A stretch of 64,000 nt of DNA. Origin: Micromonospora chersina. GTDB taxonomy: Bacteria > Actinomycetota > Actinomycetes > Mycobacteriales > Micromonosporaceae. The translations under genes and the position numbers were made by a program. Shown here one piece after another: positions 1 through 10,155 of the stretch. Each line of letters starts with the position of its first letter. The first letter of the stretch is position 1. The stretch lies in NCBI RefSeq assembly GCF_900091475.1, contig NZ_FMIB01000002.1, forward strand, positions 3,472,001 to 3,536,000, written 5' to 3'. The notes beneath the pieces are model-generated. The model saw only the letters and a list, made by a program, of their open reading frames with translations. It had not been told where the DNA came from and did not search any database.

Positions 1-1329
1 GACGAGGTGATGGCCTTCGCCGTCGACCACGGGCTGCCGGTCGCCATCAAGGCGGCGTTCGGCGGCGGCGGGCGCGGCCTCAAGGTGGCCCGCACCATGG
101 AGGAGATCCCGCACCTGTTCGAGTCGGCCACCCGCGAGGCGGTCGCCGCGTTCGGCCGGGGCGAGTGCTTCGTCGAGCGCTACCTGGACAAGCCCCGCCA
201 CGTCGAGGCGCAGGTGCTGGCCGACCAGCACGGCAACGTCATCGTGGTGGGCACCCGGGACTGCTCGCTCCAGCGCCGGCACCAGAAGCTGGTCGAGGAG
301 GCCCCGGCGCCGTTCCTCACCGAGGCCCAGCGCCGGCAGATCCACGACAGCGCCAAGGCGATCTGCCGGGAGGCCGGCTACCACGGCGCCGGCACCGTGG
401 AATACCTGGTCGGCGCGGACGGCACCATCTCCTTCCTGGAGGTCAACACCCGGCTCCAGGTCGAGCACCCGGTCACCGAGGAGACCTCCGGCATCGACCT
501 GGTCCGCGAGCAGTTCCGCATCGCCGACGGTGAGAAGCTGCGGTTCACCGAGGACCCGGCCCCGCGCGGGCACTCGATCGAGTTCCGGATCAACGGCGAG
601 GACCCGGGCCGCAACTTCCTGCCCGCCCCGGGCACCATCACCGCGCTGCGGCTGCCCACCGGGCCGGGCGTGCGGGTGGACACGGGCGTCGCGGCCGGCG
701 ACGTGATCGGCGGCAACTTCGACTCGCTGCTGGCCAAGGTGATCATCAGTGGGGAGACCCGCACCGAGGCGCTGGAGCGGGCGCGCCGCGCGCTGGACGA
801 GATGGTCGTCGAGGGCATGGCGACGGCGCTGCCCTTCCACCGCCTGGTGGTGCGCGACGAGGCGTTCACCGCCGAGCCGTTCACCGTGCACACCCGGTGG
901 ATCGAGACCGAGTGGGACAACACCGTCCCGGCCTTCACCGCCGCCGGCGCCGCCGAGGGCCCGGCCGAGCGCGAGACCGTCGTGGTCGAGGTGGGCGGCA
1001 AGCGGCTGGAGGTCACCCTCCCGGCCGGCCTCGGCGCGGGTACGGCGGCAGCCGCGCCCGCCGCGAAGAAGCCGGCCCGCCGGGGCGGCGGCGCCAAGGC
1101 CGGCGCGGCGGCCGGCGGCGACACGCTCGCCTCGCCCATGCAGGGCACCATCGTCAAGATCGCCGTGGCGGACGGGGACACCGTCGCCGAGGGCGACCTC
1201 GTGGTGGTCCTGGAGGCCATGAAGATGGAGCAGCCCCTGCACGCCCACAAGGCCGGCACGGTGAGCGGCCTGTCGGCGGAGGTCGGTGCCGTGATCACGG
1301 CCGGCGCGGCGATCTGCACCATCGCCTGA
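1..1329 (+). CDS. Acyl-CoA carboxylase alpha subunit (biotin carboxylase + BCCP), 5' truncated
   Basis: The C-terminal roughly 442 residues of a fused biotin carboxylase and biotin carboxyl carrier protein; the start lies left of the window. It carboxylates a carrier-bound biotin using ATP and bicarbonate and serves acetyl/propionyl-CoA carboxylase, so it feeds fatty-acid and methylmalonyl-CoA supply. Visible landmarks are the ATP-grasp glycine-rich segment (GGGGRGLK), the biotin carboxylase motif [14 protein letters not shown], an Ala/Lys/Gly-rich linker around visible residue 345-370, and a biotinyl domain with EAMKMEQP, whose central Lys would be biotinylated. Family length is about 590 residues, so about a quarter is missing. 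The carboxyltransferase beta subunit is not in the window. Which acyl-CoA it serves cannot be read from this part. Confidence 0.95.
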   Translation, partial: DEVMAFAVDHGLPVAIKAAFGGGGRGLKVARTMEEIPHLFESATREAVAAFGRGECFVERYLDKPRHVEAQVLADQHGNVIVVGTRDCSLQRRHQKLVEEAPAPFLTEAQRRQIHDSAKAICREAGYHGAGTVEYLVGADGTISFLEVNTRLQVEHPVTEETSGIDLVREQFRIADGEKLRFTEDPAPRGHSIEFRINGEDPGRNFLPAPGTITALRLPTGPGVRVDTGVAAGDVIGGNFDSLLAKVIISGETRTEALERARRALDEMVVEGMATALPFHRLVVRDEAFTAEPFTVHTRWIETEWDNTVPAFTAAGAAEGPAERETVVVEVGGKRLEVTLPAGLGAGTAAAAPAAKKPARRGGGAKAGAAAGGDTLASPMQGTIVKIAVADGDTVAEGDLVVVLEAMKMEQPLHAHKAGTVSGLSAEVGAVITAGAAICTIA

Positions 1330-2850
<1,521 letters not shown>

Positions 2851-2857
2851 TCCCGGG

Positions 2858-2886
2858 GGCCGGGTCCCGCGCCGAGGGGCCCGGCC
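2858..2886. terminator. Bidirectional stem-loop between guaB1 and tetR
   Basis: GGCCGGGTCCC at 2858-2868 pairs with GGGGCCCGGCC at 2876-2886 (11 pairs, one G-U) around a 7-base loop. It lies between the convergent stops of guaB1 (2850) and the TetR gene (2888). No U-tract, as is common in high-GC actinomycetes. Confidence 0.6.
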
Positions 2887-2887
2887 G

Positions 2888-3436
2888 TCAGGGGAAGAGC
2901 CCGCTGATCACGGTGCGGGCGGCGGCCTCCGGGTCGGGGCCGACCCGGGGCGGCAGAGCGCCGGAGAGCCAGAGCGTCGCGAAGCCGTGCACGATCGACC
3001 ACGCCGCCAGCGCGTCGACGTCCGGCCCCCGGCCGGTGCGCCGGGACACGCCGGTGCGCAGCAGTTCGCCGGCGCGGGTCCGGGCGGCCACCACCTCGGG
3101 ATCGTCGGCCCGGTAGAGGTCGGGGCGGAACATCACCTCGAAGTGGGCCCGGTGCCGGACCGCGAACCCCACGTACGCCACCCCGGTGTCGATCAGATCG
3201 TCGCCGGCGTTCGCCAGGGCGTCGGCCAGCAGCGTGAAGCCCTGAGCGGCGAGCGCGGTGAGCAGCCCCGCCTTGTCGCCGAAGTGGTGGGCGGGGGCGG
3301 CGTGCGAGACGCCGGCCCGGCGGGCCAGGTCGCGGAGGCTCAGCGCGGCCGGGCCGGACTCGGCCATCACCTCCACCGCCGCGTCGAGCAGGGCGCGGCG
3401 GAGGTCCCCGTGGTGGTACGGGCGGGACTGGGTCAT
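2888..3436 (-). CDS. TetR-family transcriptional regulator
   Basis: A 182-residue TetR-type repressor. The N-terminal helix-turn-helix is clear (RRALLDAAVEVMAESG, then LSLRDLARRAGVSHAAPAHHF) and is followed by a divergent ligand-binding domain of the TetR C-terminal type. ATG at 3436 is preferred; an in-frame GTG at 3445 is possible. A TAGAGT -10-like hexamer at 3449-3444 lies 7 bases before the ATG, suggesting a leaderless mRNA. The divergent neighbour is a DoxX-like membrane protein, and two identical palindromes fill the gap between them, so the protein probably represses itself and that gene. The inducer is unknown. Confidence 0.88.
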   Translation of the reverse strand: MTQSRPYHHGDLRRALLDAAVEVMAESGPAALSLRDLARRAGVSHAAPAHHFGDKAGLLTALAAQGFTLLADALANAGDDLIDTGVAYVGFAVRHRAHFEVMFRPDLYRADDPEVVAARTRAGELLRTGVSRRTGRGPDVDALAAWSIVHGFATLWLSGALPPRVGPDPEAAARTVISGLFP

Positions 3437-3448
3437 GCACACCACTCT

Positions 3449-3502
3449 AACTTGTCATTGACAAGATGGCTCTTCGCGGCGCAATCTTGTCAATGACAAG
3501 TT
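3449..3502. promoter_or_regulatory. Twin TetR operators in divergent promoter region
   Basis: Two 15-bp palindromes, CTTGTCATTGACAAG (3451-3465) and CTTGTCAATGACAAG (3486-3500). With flanks they form perfect inverted copies of a 19-mer, AACTTGTCATTGACAAGAT (3449-3467) and its reverse complement (3484-3502). Centres are 35 bp apart. Each carries a TTGACA hexamer on one strand, so the sites probably overlap -35 elements in both directions. Directly seen; assignment to the adjacent TetR protein is inference from position. Confidence 0.85.
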
Positions 3503-3524
3503 GATCCCCTCGGAAGGCGTACCC

Positions 3525-3965
3525 ATGGCACCTCTGATCGCCCTCATCGCCGGCACCGCCGCGGCCCGGCTCGCCGGCCTGCTCGGCGTCGACGCCCTCG
3601 ACGGCTGGCACTCCGCCCTGCGGATCGGCCTGGCCCTGATGTTCGTGCTGACCGGCTCGGCCCACTTCCTGTCCCGCCGCGCCGACCTGATCGCCATGGT
3701 GCCGCCACGGCTGCCCCGGCCCGACCTGCTGGTCACGCTGACCGGGGTCCTCGAACTGGCCGGCGCGCTCGGGCTGCTCCTGCCGGCCACCGCGCGGGCC
3801 GCGGCCGCCGGCCTGGCGCTGCTCATGCTGGCCATGTTCCCGGCCAACGTCTCGGCCGCGCGTCGCGGGCTCACCCTCGCCGGGCGCCCGGTCACCCCGG
3901 TCGGCGTCCGGACGGCCCTCCAGGTGGTCTTCGTCGCCGCCGCCCTGGCCGTGGTGTTCGGCTGA
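3525..3965 (+). CDS. DoxX-family membrane protein
   Basis: A 146-residue small integral membrane protein with about four hydrophobic helices and the DoxX-like signature region GLALMFVLTGSAHFLSRRADLIAMVPPRLPRPDLLVTLTGVLELAGALGLL, of which the LTGSAHF and ELAGA parts are diagnostic. The family includes members linked to thiosulfate oxidation and redox or thiol stress, but most have no assigned activity. ATG at 3525 is chosen over the upstream TTG at 3501, which lies inside the operator; GGAAGG at 3512-3517 is the likely ribosome binding site. It is divergent from the TetR gene and probably under its control. Confidence 0.85.
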   Translation: MAPLIALIAGTAAARLAGLLGVDALDGWHSALRIGLALMFVLTGSAHFLSRRADLIAMVPPRLPRPDLLVTLTGVLELAGALGLLLPATARAAAAGLALLMLAMFPANVSAARRGLTLAGRPVTPVGVRTALQVVFVAAALAVVFG

Positions 3966-3978
3966 CCGCGAAAATAGT

Positions 3979-4014
3979 TTGGGGCCTTACCGTTCGGGGG
4001 CTAACGTAACGCCC
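3979..4014 (+). promoter_or_regulatory. Putative leaderless promoter of marR-ABC exporter operon
   Basis: TTGGGG at 3979-3984, a 17-base spacer, and TAACGT at 4002-4007, seven bases before the GTG at 4015. An imperfect dyad TTACCGTT / AACGTAA overlaps the spacer and -10, fitting autorepression by the MarR protein. Inference from pattern only. Confidence 0.5.
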
Positions 4015-4542
4015 GTGAACATGGGACCGCTCGTCCGCTTCCCCGACGTGCTCCAGCAGGCGCCGCTCGGCCGGCTCATCTCCATCGCCGGACACGTCGT
4101 CGAGCAGCGCTGGGGCCGCTACCTCGCCGAACACCACGGGCTCACCTCCGCCGGCATGCGGGTGCTGCTCGTCCTGCTGCGGGCCGGCGACAGCACCCAC
4201 CGGGAGATGGCGGAGCGGTGCTTCGTCCGGCCCGCCACCCTCACCGGCATCGTCGACACCCTGGAGCGGGACGGCTTCGTCGCCCGCCGCCGGGACCCGG
4301 CCGACCGGCGCAGCGTCCAGCTCAGCCTCACCGACAAGGGCCGGGAGCACGCGCTCGCCATCATCGACCTGATCCACAGCAATCGGCCGCTGACCTCGGT
4401 CGACGCGGACCCGGCGAAGCAGGCGGTCATCCGCGAGTTCCTCACCGAAATCATCACGAGCATGTCCGATGGGGACCTTCGCCGGTTGAACCCGGACAGC
4501 GAGTCCGACACCGAGAACCCATCGGGGAGCCGTCCGTGCTGA
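4015..4542 (+). CDS. MarR-family transcriptional regulator of the adjacent ABC exporter
   Basis: A 175-residue winged-helix MarR protein. The core runs from [20 protein letters not shown] to the wing [19 protein letters not shown], which holds the family's D-R-R-S-V motif. GTG at 4015 is preferred because a -10-like hexamer sits 7 bases upstream; ATG at 4021 is the alternative. The stop overlaps the GTG start of the first ABC half-transporter by 7 bases (4536-4542), so translation is coupled. This arrangement is typical of drug-responsive repressors that control a heterodimeric exporter. Confidence 0.88.
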   Translation: MNMGPLVRFPDVLQQAPLGRLISIAGHVVEQRWGRYLAEHHGLTSAGMRVLLVLLRAGDSTHREMAERCFVRPATLTGIVDTLERDGFVARRRDPADRRSVQLSLTDKGREHALAIIDLIHSNRPLTSVDADPAKQAVIREFLTEIITSMSDGDLRRLNPDSESDTENPSGSRPC

Positions 4543-6269
4543 TCCGCCTGCTCCGTACCCACCTGCGCCCGTACCGGCGGTTGCTGGCCGCGGTGGTGGC
4601 CTTCCAGTTCGTCGGCACGATGGCATCGCTCTACCTGCCGAGCCTCAACGCCGACATCATCGACCGCGGCGTGGCCGTCGGCGACACCGACCAGATCCTG
4701 CGTACGGGCGGCTGGATGCTGCTCGTCAGCCTGCTCCAGATCGCCTGCTCGATCGTCGCCGTCTACCTCGGCGCGAAGACGGCCATGGGCTTCGGCCGGG
4801 ATGTCCGGGCCGGCATCTTCGCGCACGTCAACCGCTTCTCCGCCCGCGAGGTGGCCCGGTTCGGGGCGCCCTCGCTGATCACCCGGAACACCAACGACGT
4901 GCAGCAGGTGCAGATGCTCGTGCTCATGAGCTGCACCATGCTGGTCGCCGCGCCGATCATGAGCGTCGGCGGCGTGGTCATGGCGCTCCAGGAGGACGTC
5001 GGGCTCTCCTGGCTCATGCTGGTCTGCGTGCCGGTCCTGGCCGTCGCGCTGGGCCTCATCACCCGGCGGATGGTCCCGGGCTTCCGGCTCATGCAGACCC
5101 GGATCGACACGGTCAACCGGGTGCTGCGCGAGCAGATCAGCGGAATCCGGGTGGTCCGGGCCTTCGTCCGCGAGCCCTACGAGACCGAGCGGTTCCGGGT
5201 GGCGAACACGGACCTGACCGCGACCGCGCTGCGGATCGGCCGCCTCCAGGCGCTGATCTTCCCGGTGGTGATGCTGGTGCTCAACGTCTCCAGCGTCGCG
5301 GTGCTCTGGTTCGGCGCGGAGCGGGTCGACTCCGGCCAGATCCAGGTCGGCGCGCTCACCGCCTTCCTGCAGTACCTGATGCAGATCCTGATGGCGGTCA
5401 TGATGGCCACCTTCATGCTGATGATGGTGCCGCGCGCGGCCGTCTGCTCCGAGCGGATCGTCGAGGTGCTGGACACCGACTCGTCGGTGGTGCCGCCGGT
5501 CGAGCCGATGATCGCGATGACCCGGCGCGCGGAGCTGGAGTTCCGCCGCGTCTCCTTCCAGTACCCGGGCGCGAGCGCCCCGGTGCTGCACGACATCTCG
5601 TTCCGGGCCAGCCCCGGCCGGACCACGGCGATCATCGGGTCCACCGGCGCCGGCAAGACCACCCTGCTCACCCTGATCCCCCGGCTGGTCGACCCCACCG
5701 CCGGCGCCGTGCTTGTCGACGGGGTGGACGTACGGCTGCTGGAGCAGGACGAGGTGTGGCGCCGGATCGGGCTGGTGCCGCAGCGGCCGTACCTGTTCAC
5801 CGGCACCGTCGCCAGCAACCTCCGGTACGGCAACCCGGACGCGACCGACGCCGAACTCTGGGCGGCGCTGGAGATCGCGCAGGCCCGCGACTTCGTCGCG
5901 GAGATGCCGGGCGGGCTGGAGGCGCCCATCGCGCAGGGCGGCACGAACGTCTCCGGCGGCCAGCGGCAACGGCTCGCCATCGCCCGCGCGCTGGTCCGCC
6001 AGCCGGAGATCTACCTCTTCGACGACTCCTTCTCCGCGCTCGACCTCGGCACGGACGCCCGGCTGCGGGCCGCGCTGAAACCGGTCACCGCGGACGCGGT
6101 GGTGGTGATCGTGGCCCAACGGGTCTCCACGATCGTCGACGCCGATCAGATCATCGTGCTCGAGGACGGGGGCGTCGTCGGGATGGGACGACACGAGGAC
6201 CTGCTGGTGACCTGCCCGACGTACGCCGAGATCGTGGCGTCCCAGCAGACGGCGGAGGTGACCGCATGA
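4536..6269 (+). CDS. ABC exporter half-transporter, degenerate-site subunit
   Basis: A 577-residue type IV ABC half-transporter with an N-terminal six-helix membrane domain and a C-terminal nucleotide-binding domain. Walker [10 protein letters not shown] is near residue 368 and the signature NVSGGQRQR is canonical near 470. Walker B reads LFDDS, so the catalytic Glu is replaced by Asp, and the H-loop His is replaced by Gln (VAQRVSTI). These changes mark the degenerate half of a heterodimeric exporter; the second gene supplies the complementary half. GTG start at 4536 with GGGGAG at 4524-4529. The substrate is unknown, and a hydrophobic drug or lipid is likely from the family. Confidence 0.92.
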   Translation: MLIRLLRTHLRPYRRLLAAVVAFQFVGTMASLYLPSLNADIIDRGVAVGDTDQILRTGGWMLLVSLLQIACSIVAVYLGAKTAMGFGRDVRAGIFAHVNRFSAREVARFGAPSLITRNTNDVQQVQMLVLMSCTMLVAAPIMSVGGVVMALQEDVGLSWLMLVCVPVLAVALGLITRRMVPGFRLMQTRIDTVNRVLREQISGIRVVRAFVREPYETERFRVANTDLTATALRIGRLQALIFPVVMLVLNVSSVAVLWFGAERVDSGQIQVGALTAFLQYLMQILMAVMMATFMLMMVPRAAVCSERIVEVLDTDSSVVPPVEPMIAMTRRAELEFRRVSFQYPGASAPVLHDISFRASPGRTTAIIGSTGAGKTTLLTLIPRLVDPTAGAVLVDGVDVRLLEQDEVWRRIGLVPQRPYLFTGTVASNLRYGNPDATDAELWAALEIAQARDFVAEMPGGLEAPIAQGGTNVSGGQRQRLAIARALVRQPEIYLFDDSFSALDLGTDARLRAALKPVTADAVVVIVAQRVSTIVDADQIIVLEDGGVVGMGRHEDLLVTCPTYAEIVASQQTAEVTA

Positions 6270-8377
6270 CCGCCGTACCCGGACAGAAGCCCGGCCCCGG
6301 TCCGAAGGCCGACGGGCAGGCGCCGCAGCGGCTGCCCGCGGCGGCCGCCGCACGGCGCGGCGGGGGCCCGCCGTGGATGGGCGCCGCCATGCCGGCGGAG
6401 AAGTCGATGAACTTCGGGCCGTCCGCCCGCCGGCTGCTCGGCCGCCTGCGGCCGCACCGGTTCTCCCTGACCGCGATCATCACCCTGGCGGTGGCAAGCG
6501 TCGGGGCGAGCGTGATCGGCCCGAAGATCCTCGGGCACGCCACCGACATCATCTTCGCCGGGGTGATCGGCCGGCAGATCCCCGCCGGCACCACCCCGGA
6601 GCAGGCGGTCGCCGCGGCCCGGGCCGCCGGCAACGACAACTTCGCCGACATGCTGGCCCGGATGGACGTGGTGCCCGGGGCGGGCATCGACTTCACGGCG
6701 CTGGGCCGCACCCTCACCCTGGCGCTCGCGCTGTACCTGGGCGCCAGCCTGCTCATGTGGTGGCAGGGCTGGCTGCTCAACGGGGTGGTGCAGCGCACCG
6801 TGCTTCGGCTGCGCGCCGACGTGGAGGACAAGCTCAACCGGCTGCCGCTGCCCTACTTCGACAAGCAGCCCCGGGGTGAGCTGCTCAGCCGGGTCACCAA
6901 CGACATCGACAACATCTCGCAGACCCTGTCGCAGACCCTCAGCCAACTGCTCAGCGCACTGCTCACCGTTGTCGGCGTGCTGGCCATGATGTTCTGGATC
7001 TCGCCGCTGCTGGCCCTGGTCGCCCTGGTGGCGGTGCCGCTGTCGGTGGTCGTCACCCAGCAGATCGCGAAGCGCTCGCAGCGCCGGTTCATCGCCCAGT
7101 GGCGGCACACCGGCGAGCTGAACGGCCTCATCGAGGAGACCTACACCGGCCACGAGCTGGTAAAGGTCTTCGGCCGGCAGCGCGAGGCGCAGGCCGCCTT
7201 CGCGGCCAAGAACGAGGAGCTGTTCCAAGCCAGCTTCGCCGCCCAGTTCATCTCCGGGATCATCATGCCGGCGATGATGTTCGTGGGGAACCTCAGCTAC
7301 GTCGCGATCGCCGTGGTCGGCGGGCTGCGGGTGGCCTCCGGCACGATGAGCCTCGGCGACGTGCAGGCGTTCATCCAGTACTCGCGGCAGTTCACGCAGC
7401 CGCTGACCCAGATCGCCTCGATGGCCAACCTGCTCCAGTCCGGGGTGGCCTCGGCCGAGCGGGTCTTCGAGGTCCTCGACGCCGAGGAGCAGGTCGCGGA
7501 CCGGCCCGCGCCCCCCAAGGTCACCGGCCGGGTCGAGTTCGAGCACGTCTCCTTCCGCTACGACCCGGACAAGCCGCTGATCGACGACCTCTCGCTGGTG
7601 GCCGAGCCCGGGCACACCGTGGCCATCGTCGGCCCGACCGGCGCCGGCAAGACCACCCTGGTCAACCTGATCATGCGGTTCTACGAGCTGGACGCCGGCC
7701 GGATCACCCTGGACGGGGTGGACATCAGGTCGATGAAGCGGGCCGAGCTGCGCGGCCGGATCGGCATGGTGCTCCAGGACACCTGGCTCTTCGGCGGCAC
7801 CATCCGGGACAACATCGCGTACGGGCGGCCGACCGCCACCGAGGAGGAGATCCTGACCGCGGCCCGGGCCACCTTCGTGGACCGGTTCGTGCGCAGCCTC
7901 CCCGACGGCTACGACACCGTGATCGACGAGGAGGGCAGCAACGTCAGCGCCGGCGAGAAGCAGCTCATCACCATCGCCCGGGCGTTCCTCGCCGAGCCGT
8001 CGCTGCTGATCCTCGACGAGGCCACCAGCTCCGTCGACACCCGCACCGAGGTGCTGCTCCAGCGGGCCATGGCGGCGCTGCGCAGCGACCGGACCAGCTT
8101 CGTCATCGCGCACCGGCTCTCCACCATCCGCGACGCCGACCTGATCCTCATGATGGACGAGGGCCGGATCGTCGAGCAGGGCACGCACGACGAGCTGGTC
8201 GCGGCGAACGGCCCGTACGCCGAGCTCTACCGGTCGCAGTTCACCGGCGCGGCCGTCGACGAGGAGGCCGCCGCGCCGCTGCCGGCCGGCGGACCGCCCG
8301 GGAGGCCGGGCGGGCCGCCCGGACGCCCCGGCGGCGGGCCGCCCGGGAAGCCGGCGGCCGCGCCGGCCGGACGCTGA
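6266..8377 (+). CDS. ABC exporter half-transporter, catalytic-site subunit
   Basis: A 703-residue partner of the preceding gene; the start ATG (6266) overlaps its stop as ATGA. A Pro/Gly/Ala-rich cytosolic N-terminus of about 50 residues precedes six membrane helices, with an extracytoplasmic insertion around residues 100-140. Walker [10 protein letters not shown] near 454, Walker [11 protein letters not shown] with intact Glu near 582, and H-loop AHRLSTI are canonical. The signature is altered to NVSAGEKQL instead of LSGGQ. Combined with the first subunit, this gives one good and one degenerate ATP site. A Gly/Pro-rich C-terminal tail follows the ATPase domain. It converges with the threonyl-tRNA synthetase gene. 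Confidence 0.92.
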   Translation: MTAVPGQKPGPGPKADGQAPQRLPAAAAARRGGGPPWMGAAMPAEKSMNFGPSARRLLGRLRPHRFSLTAIITLAVASVGASVIGPKILGHATDIIFAGVIGRQIPAGTTPEQAVAAARAAGNDNFADMLARMDVVPGAGIDFTALGRTLTLALALYLGASLLMWWQGWLLNGVVQRTVLRLRADVEDKLNRLPLPYFDKQPRGELLSRVTNDIDNISQTLSQTLSQLLSALLTVVGVLAMMFWISPLLALVALVAVPLSVVVTQQIAKRSQRRFIAQWRHTGELNGLIEETYTGHELVKVFGRQREAQAAFAAKNEELFQASFAAQFISGIIMPAMMFVGNLSYVAIAVVGGLRVASGTMSLGDVQAFIQYSRQFTQPLTQIASMANLLQSGVASAERVFEVLDAEEQVADRPAPPKVTGRVEFEHVSFRYDPDKPLIDDLSLVAEPGHTVAIVGPTGAGKTTLVNLIMRFYELDAGRITLDGVDIRSMKRAELRGRIGMVLQDTWLFGGTIRDNIAYGRPTATEEEILTAARATFVDRFVRSLPDGYDTVIDEEGSNVSAGEKQLITIARAFLAEPSLLILDEATSSVDTRTEVLLQRAMAALRSDRTSFVIAHRLSTIRDADLILMMDEGRIVEQGTHDELVAANGPYAELYRSQFTGAAVDEEAAAPLPAGGPPGRPGGPPGRPGGGPPGKPAAAPAGR

Positions 8378-8423
8378 CATGGACGCCACGAGCGGCGGCC
8401 CGGCCGGAGCGGCGCGCCGCCGG

Positions 8424-9641
8424 TCAGGCCGGCGGGAGCAGGTCGGCCGAGCGGGCCGCCACCACGGCGCCGACCAGCCCCAGCGCGTCGGCCGCGGGCA
8501 TCGGGTCGAGCCCGCGCCCGTCGCGCAGCCGCAGGGCGACCGACCCGTCGGCGGCCTCCCGGCGGCCGATCACCCCGACGTACGGCACCTTCCGGCGGGC
8601 CGCGTCGCGGATCCGGGCGCCCAGCGAGCCGGCCAGGTCGACCTCGGCCCGCAACCCGGCCGCCTCGGCCCGGCGGGCCAGCGCCACGGCCGCGTCGGCC
8701 TGGCCGTCGTCGACCGGGAGCAGCACCAGCTGCACCGGGGCGTACCAGGCCGGGAAGGCGCCGGCGTGCACCTCGATGAGGTACGCGAAGAGCCGCTCCA
8801 TGCTGCCCACCAGGCTCCGGTGCACCATGACCGGCCGCTTCCGGCGCCCGTCCGCGTCGGTGTACGACAGGTCGAACCGCTCCGGCTTGTCGAAGTCGAG
8901 CTGGACGGTGGAGATGGTCGACTCCCGGCCGGCCGCGTCCACGATCTGGATGTCGATCTTCGGGCCGTAGAAGGCGGCCTCGCCCGGCCCTTCCTCGTAG
9001 TCCACCCCGTCGAGCGCCGCGCGGAGCAGCTCCTCGGCCCGCGCCCAGTCGGCGTCGTCGCCGACGTACTTCTCCCCCGGCCCGCGCATCGACAACCGGA
9101 ACCCGGCCGGGCGGACGCCGAGCGCCGCGTGCGCCTCGCGGATCAGCCGGAGGATCTCGCGTACCTCGTCGCCGACCTGCTCCAGCGCGCAGAAGTTGTG
9201 CGCGTCGTTCAGCGAGATGGCGCGGACCCGCGACAGTCCGCCGAGCACCCCGGAGCGCTCCGCCCGGTACATCCCGCCGATCTCCGCGACCCGCAGCGGC
9301 AGCTCCCGGTAGGAGCGGCCGCGGGCGCGGAACACCAACGCGTGGTGCGGGCAGAGCGCGGGGCGCAGCACGAACTCGTCGTCGGCGCTCAGCCGCATCG
9401 GCGGGAACATGTCGCCGGCGAAGTAGCCGACGTGGCCGGACAGCTCGAACAGCTCCCGTTTGCCCAGCGGCGGCGAGTAGACGTGCCGGTAGCCGGCGCG
9501 GCGCTCCAACTCCCGCACGTACTCCTCGACGGCGTGCCGGGCGGCGGCGCCGGCCGGCAGCCAGATCGGCAGCCCGGCGCCCGCGAGGGGGTCCGAGACG
9601 AACAGCTCCAGGTCCCGGCCGAGCCTGCGGTGGTCGATCAT
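8424..9641 (-). CDS. thrS: Short threonyl-tRNA synthetase lacking the N-terminal editing region
   Basis: A 405-residue class II synthetase that joins threonine to tRNA-Thr. It has only the catalytic and anticodon-binding domains; usual bacterial ThrRS is about 640-690 residues with TGS and editing domains in front. The three zinc ligands appear retained: Cys in RPALCPHH, His in NDAHNFC, and His in RPVMVHRSLVGSMER. Motif 2 lies in GGMYRAERSGVLGGLSRVR. The C-terminal alpha/beta domain (from about PVQLVLLPV) is intact. ATG at 9641 has AAGGAGAG a few bases upstream, so the longer in-frame extension to 9761 is not coding; it overlaps the attenuator leader. It is probably a second, regulated ThrRS; serine proofreading would have to come from elsewhere. 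Confidence 0.9.
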   Translation of the reverse strand: MIDHRRLGRDLELFVSDPLAGAGLPIWLPAGAAARHAVEEYVRELERRAGYRHVYSPPLGKRELFELSGHVGYFAGDMFPPMRLSADDEFVLRPALCPHHALVFRARGRSYRELPLRVAEIGGMYRAERSGVLGGLSRVRAISLNDAHNFCALEQVGDEVREILRLIREAHAALGVRPAGFRLSMRGPGEKYVGDDADWARAEELLRAALDGVDYEEGPGEAAFYGPKIDIQIVDAAGRESTISTVQLDFDKPERFDLSYTDADGRRKRPVMVHRSLVGSMERLFAYLIEVHAGAFPAWYAPVQLVLLPVDDGQADAAVALARRAEAAGLRAEVDLAGSLGARIRDAARRKVPYVGVIGRREAADGSVALRLRDGRGLDPMPAADALGLVGAVVAARSADLLPPA

Positions 9642-9681
9642 GTCGCTCTCCTTGATCGGGTACGACCCGGAGGCGAGCTGG

Positions 9682-9792
9682 CCCGGAACGCCGCGAGGCC
9701 CCGGAGCGGATCGCCCCGGGGCCTCGTCGACGAAAACGTCAGTGCGGCGCGCCGGGAACACCCGGCGTCGTGGTCCTCACCGCGCTGCGCAT
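9682..9792 (-). promoter_or_regulatory. Putative threonine attenuator leader of thrS
   Basis: Between the leader peptide and thrS the minus-strand RNA can form alternative stems. Stem A is CGCCGGG-TGTT-CCCGGCG (9750-9767), directly after the Thr codons. Stem C is GAGGCCCCGG / CCGGGGCCTC (9716-9725 with 9695-9704, 11-base loop). A long-range stem pairs CCCGGCGCGCCGC (9744-9756) with GCGGCGTTCCGGG (9682-9694), 12 of 13 positions counting one G-U, and encloses stem C. Stem A and the long-range stem share bases, so only one can form. No T-box consensus was seen. Seen directly; the regulatory role is inference. Confidence 0.65.
9739..9792 (-). CDS. Thr-rich leader peptide of thrS (17 residues)
   Basis: A short open frame on the thrS strand, ATG at 9792, stop TGA at 9741-9739, encoding MRSAVRTTTPGVPGAPH. 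It holds three consecutive Thr codons (ACC ACG ACG, 9774-9766) about 125 bases upstream of a threonyl-tRNA synthetase and just before competing RNA stems. Ribosome stalling at these codons when charged tRNA-Thr is scarce is the classic attenuation logic. No clear ribosome binding site precedes the ATG; in-frame GTGs at 9828 and 9846 would give longer versions. Confidence 0.6.
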   Translation of the reverse strand: MRSAVRTTTPGVPGAPH

Positions 9793-9866
9793 GCGGCGAC
9801 GGTACGCGCGGCGGCGCGGCTGGTGCACCTGGATTCCGCGACGCACCCGGCGGTGGTGCGGTAGGA

Positions 9867-9901
9867 GCGGGTCGCCGGCACGGGACCTGCCGGCGACCCG
9901 C
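9867..9901. terminator. Perfect 14-bp stem-loop upstream of thrS leader
   Basis: GCGGGTCGCCGGCA (9867-9880) and TGCCGGCGACCCGC (9888-9901) pair perfectly around a 7-base loop. It lies between the thrS leader and the divergent dedA gene. It could be a terminator on either strand or the 5' end of the leader RNA. The rest of the gap, 9902-10155, shows no gene and no promoter I can support. Confidence 0.45.
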
Positions 9902-10155
9902 GGCGGCCCGTCCGTCGGGAACGGGGGACCCGACGTCTCCGGAGCCGCGCGCCGACAACGGTACGCCGCCGATCGTCGATCCGCCGCCCGCCCCCGCGGC
10001 CGGCGGCGCCTCCGCGGCTCGTCACATTCGGCGCCGCTGCGTCGTTGTACACCAGTGGCCTGCCGGTGTCGCCGGTCACCGCCGGGCAGGGCCGATCACG
10101 GTGACGCGGGACACGCCGTCAGGCTCGGTGCTGTCGAACGGGGAACTCCGGCGAG

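Noticed and set aside
9640..9800. T-box riboswitch for thrS
   Set aside because: No T-box consensus (GGTGGNACCGCG type) and no specifier stem seen on the thrS strand; the leader peptide fits better.
9640..9864. Plus-strand 74-codon frame antisense to the thrS leader, ending just before the 9867-9901 hairpin
   Set aside because: No ribosome site or recognisable product; the minus-strand leader explains the region better.
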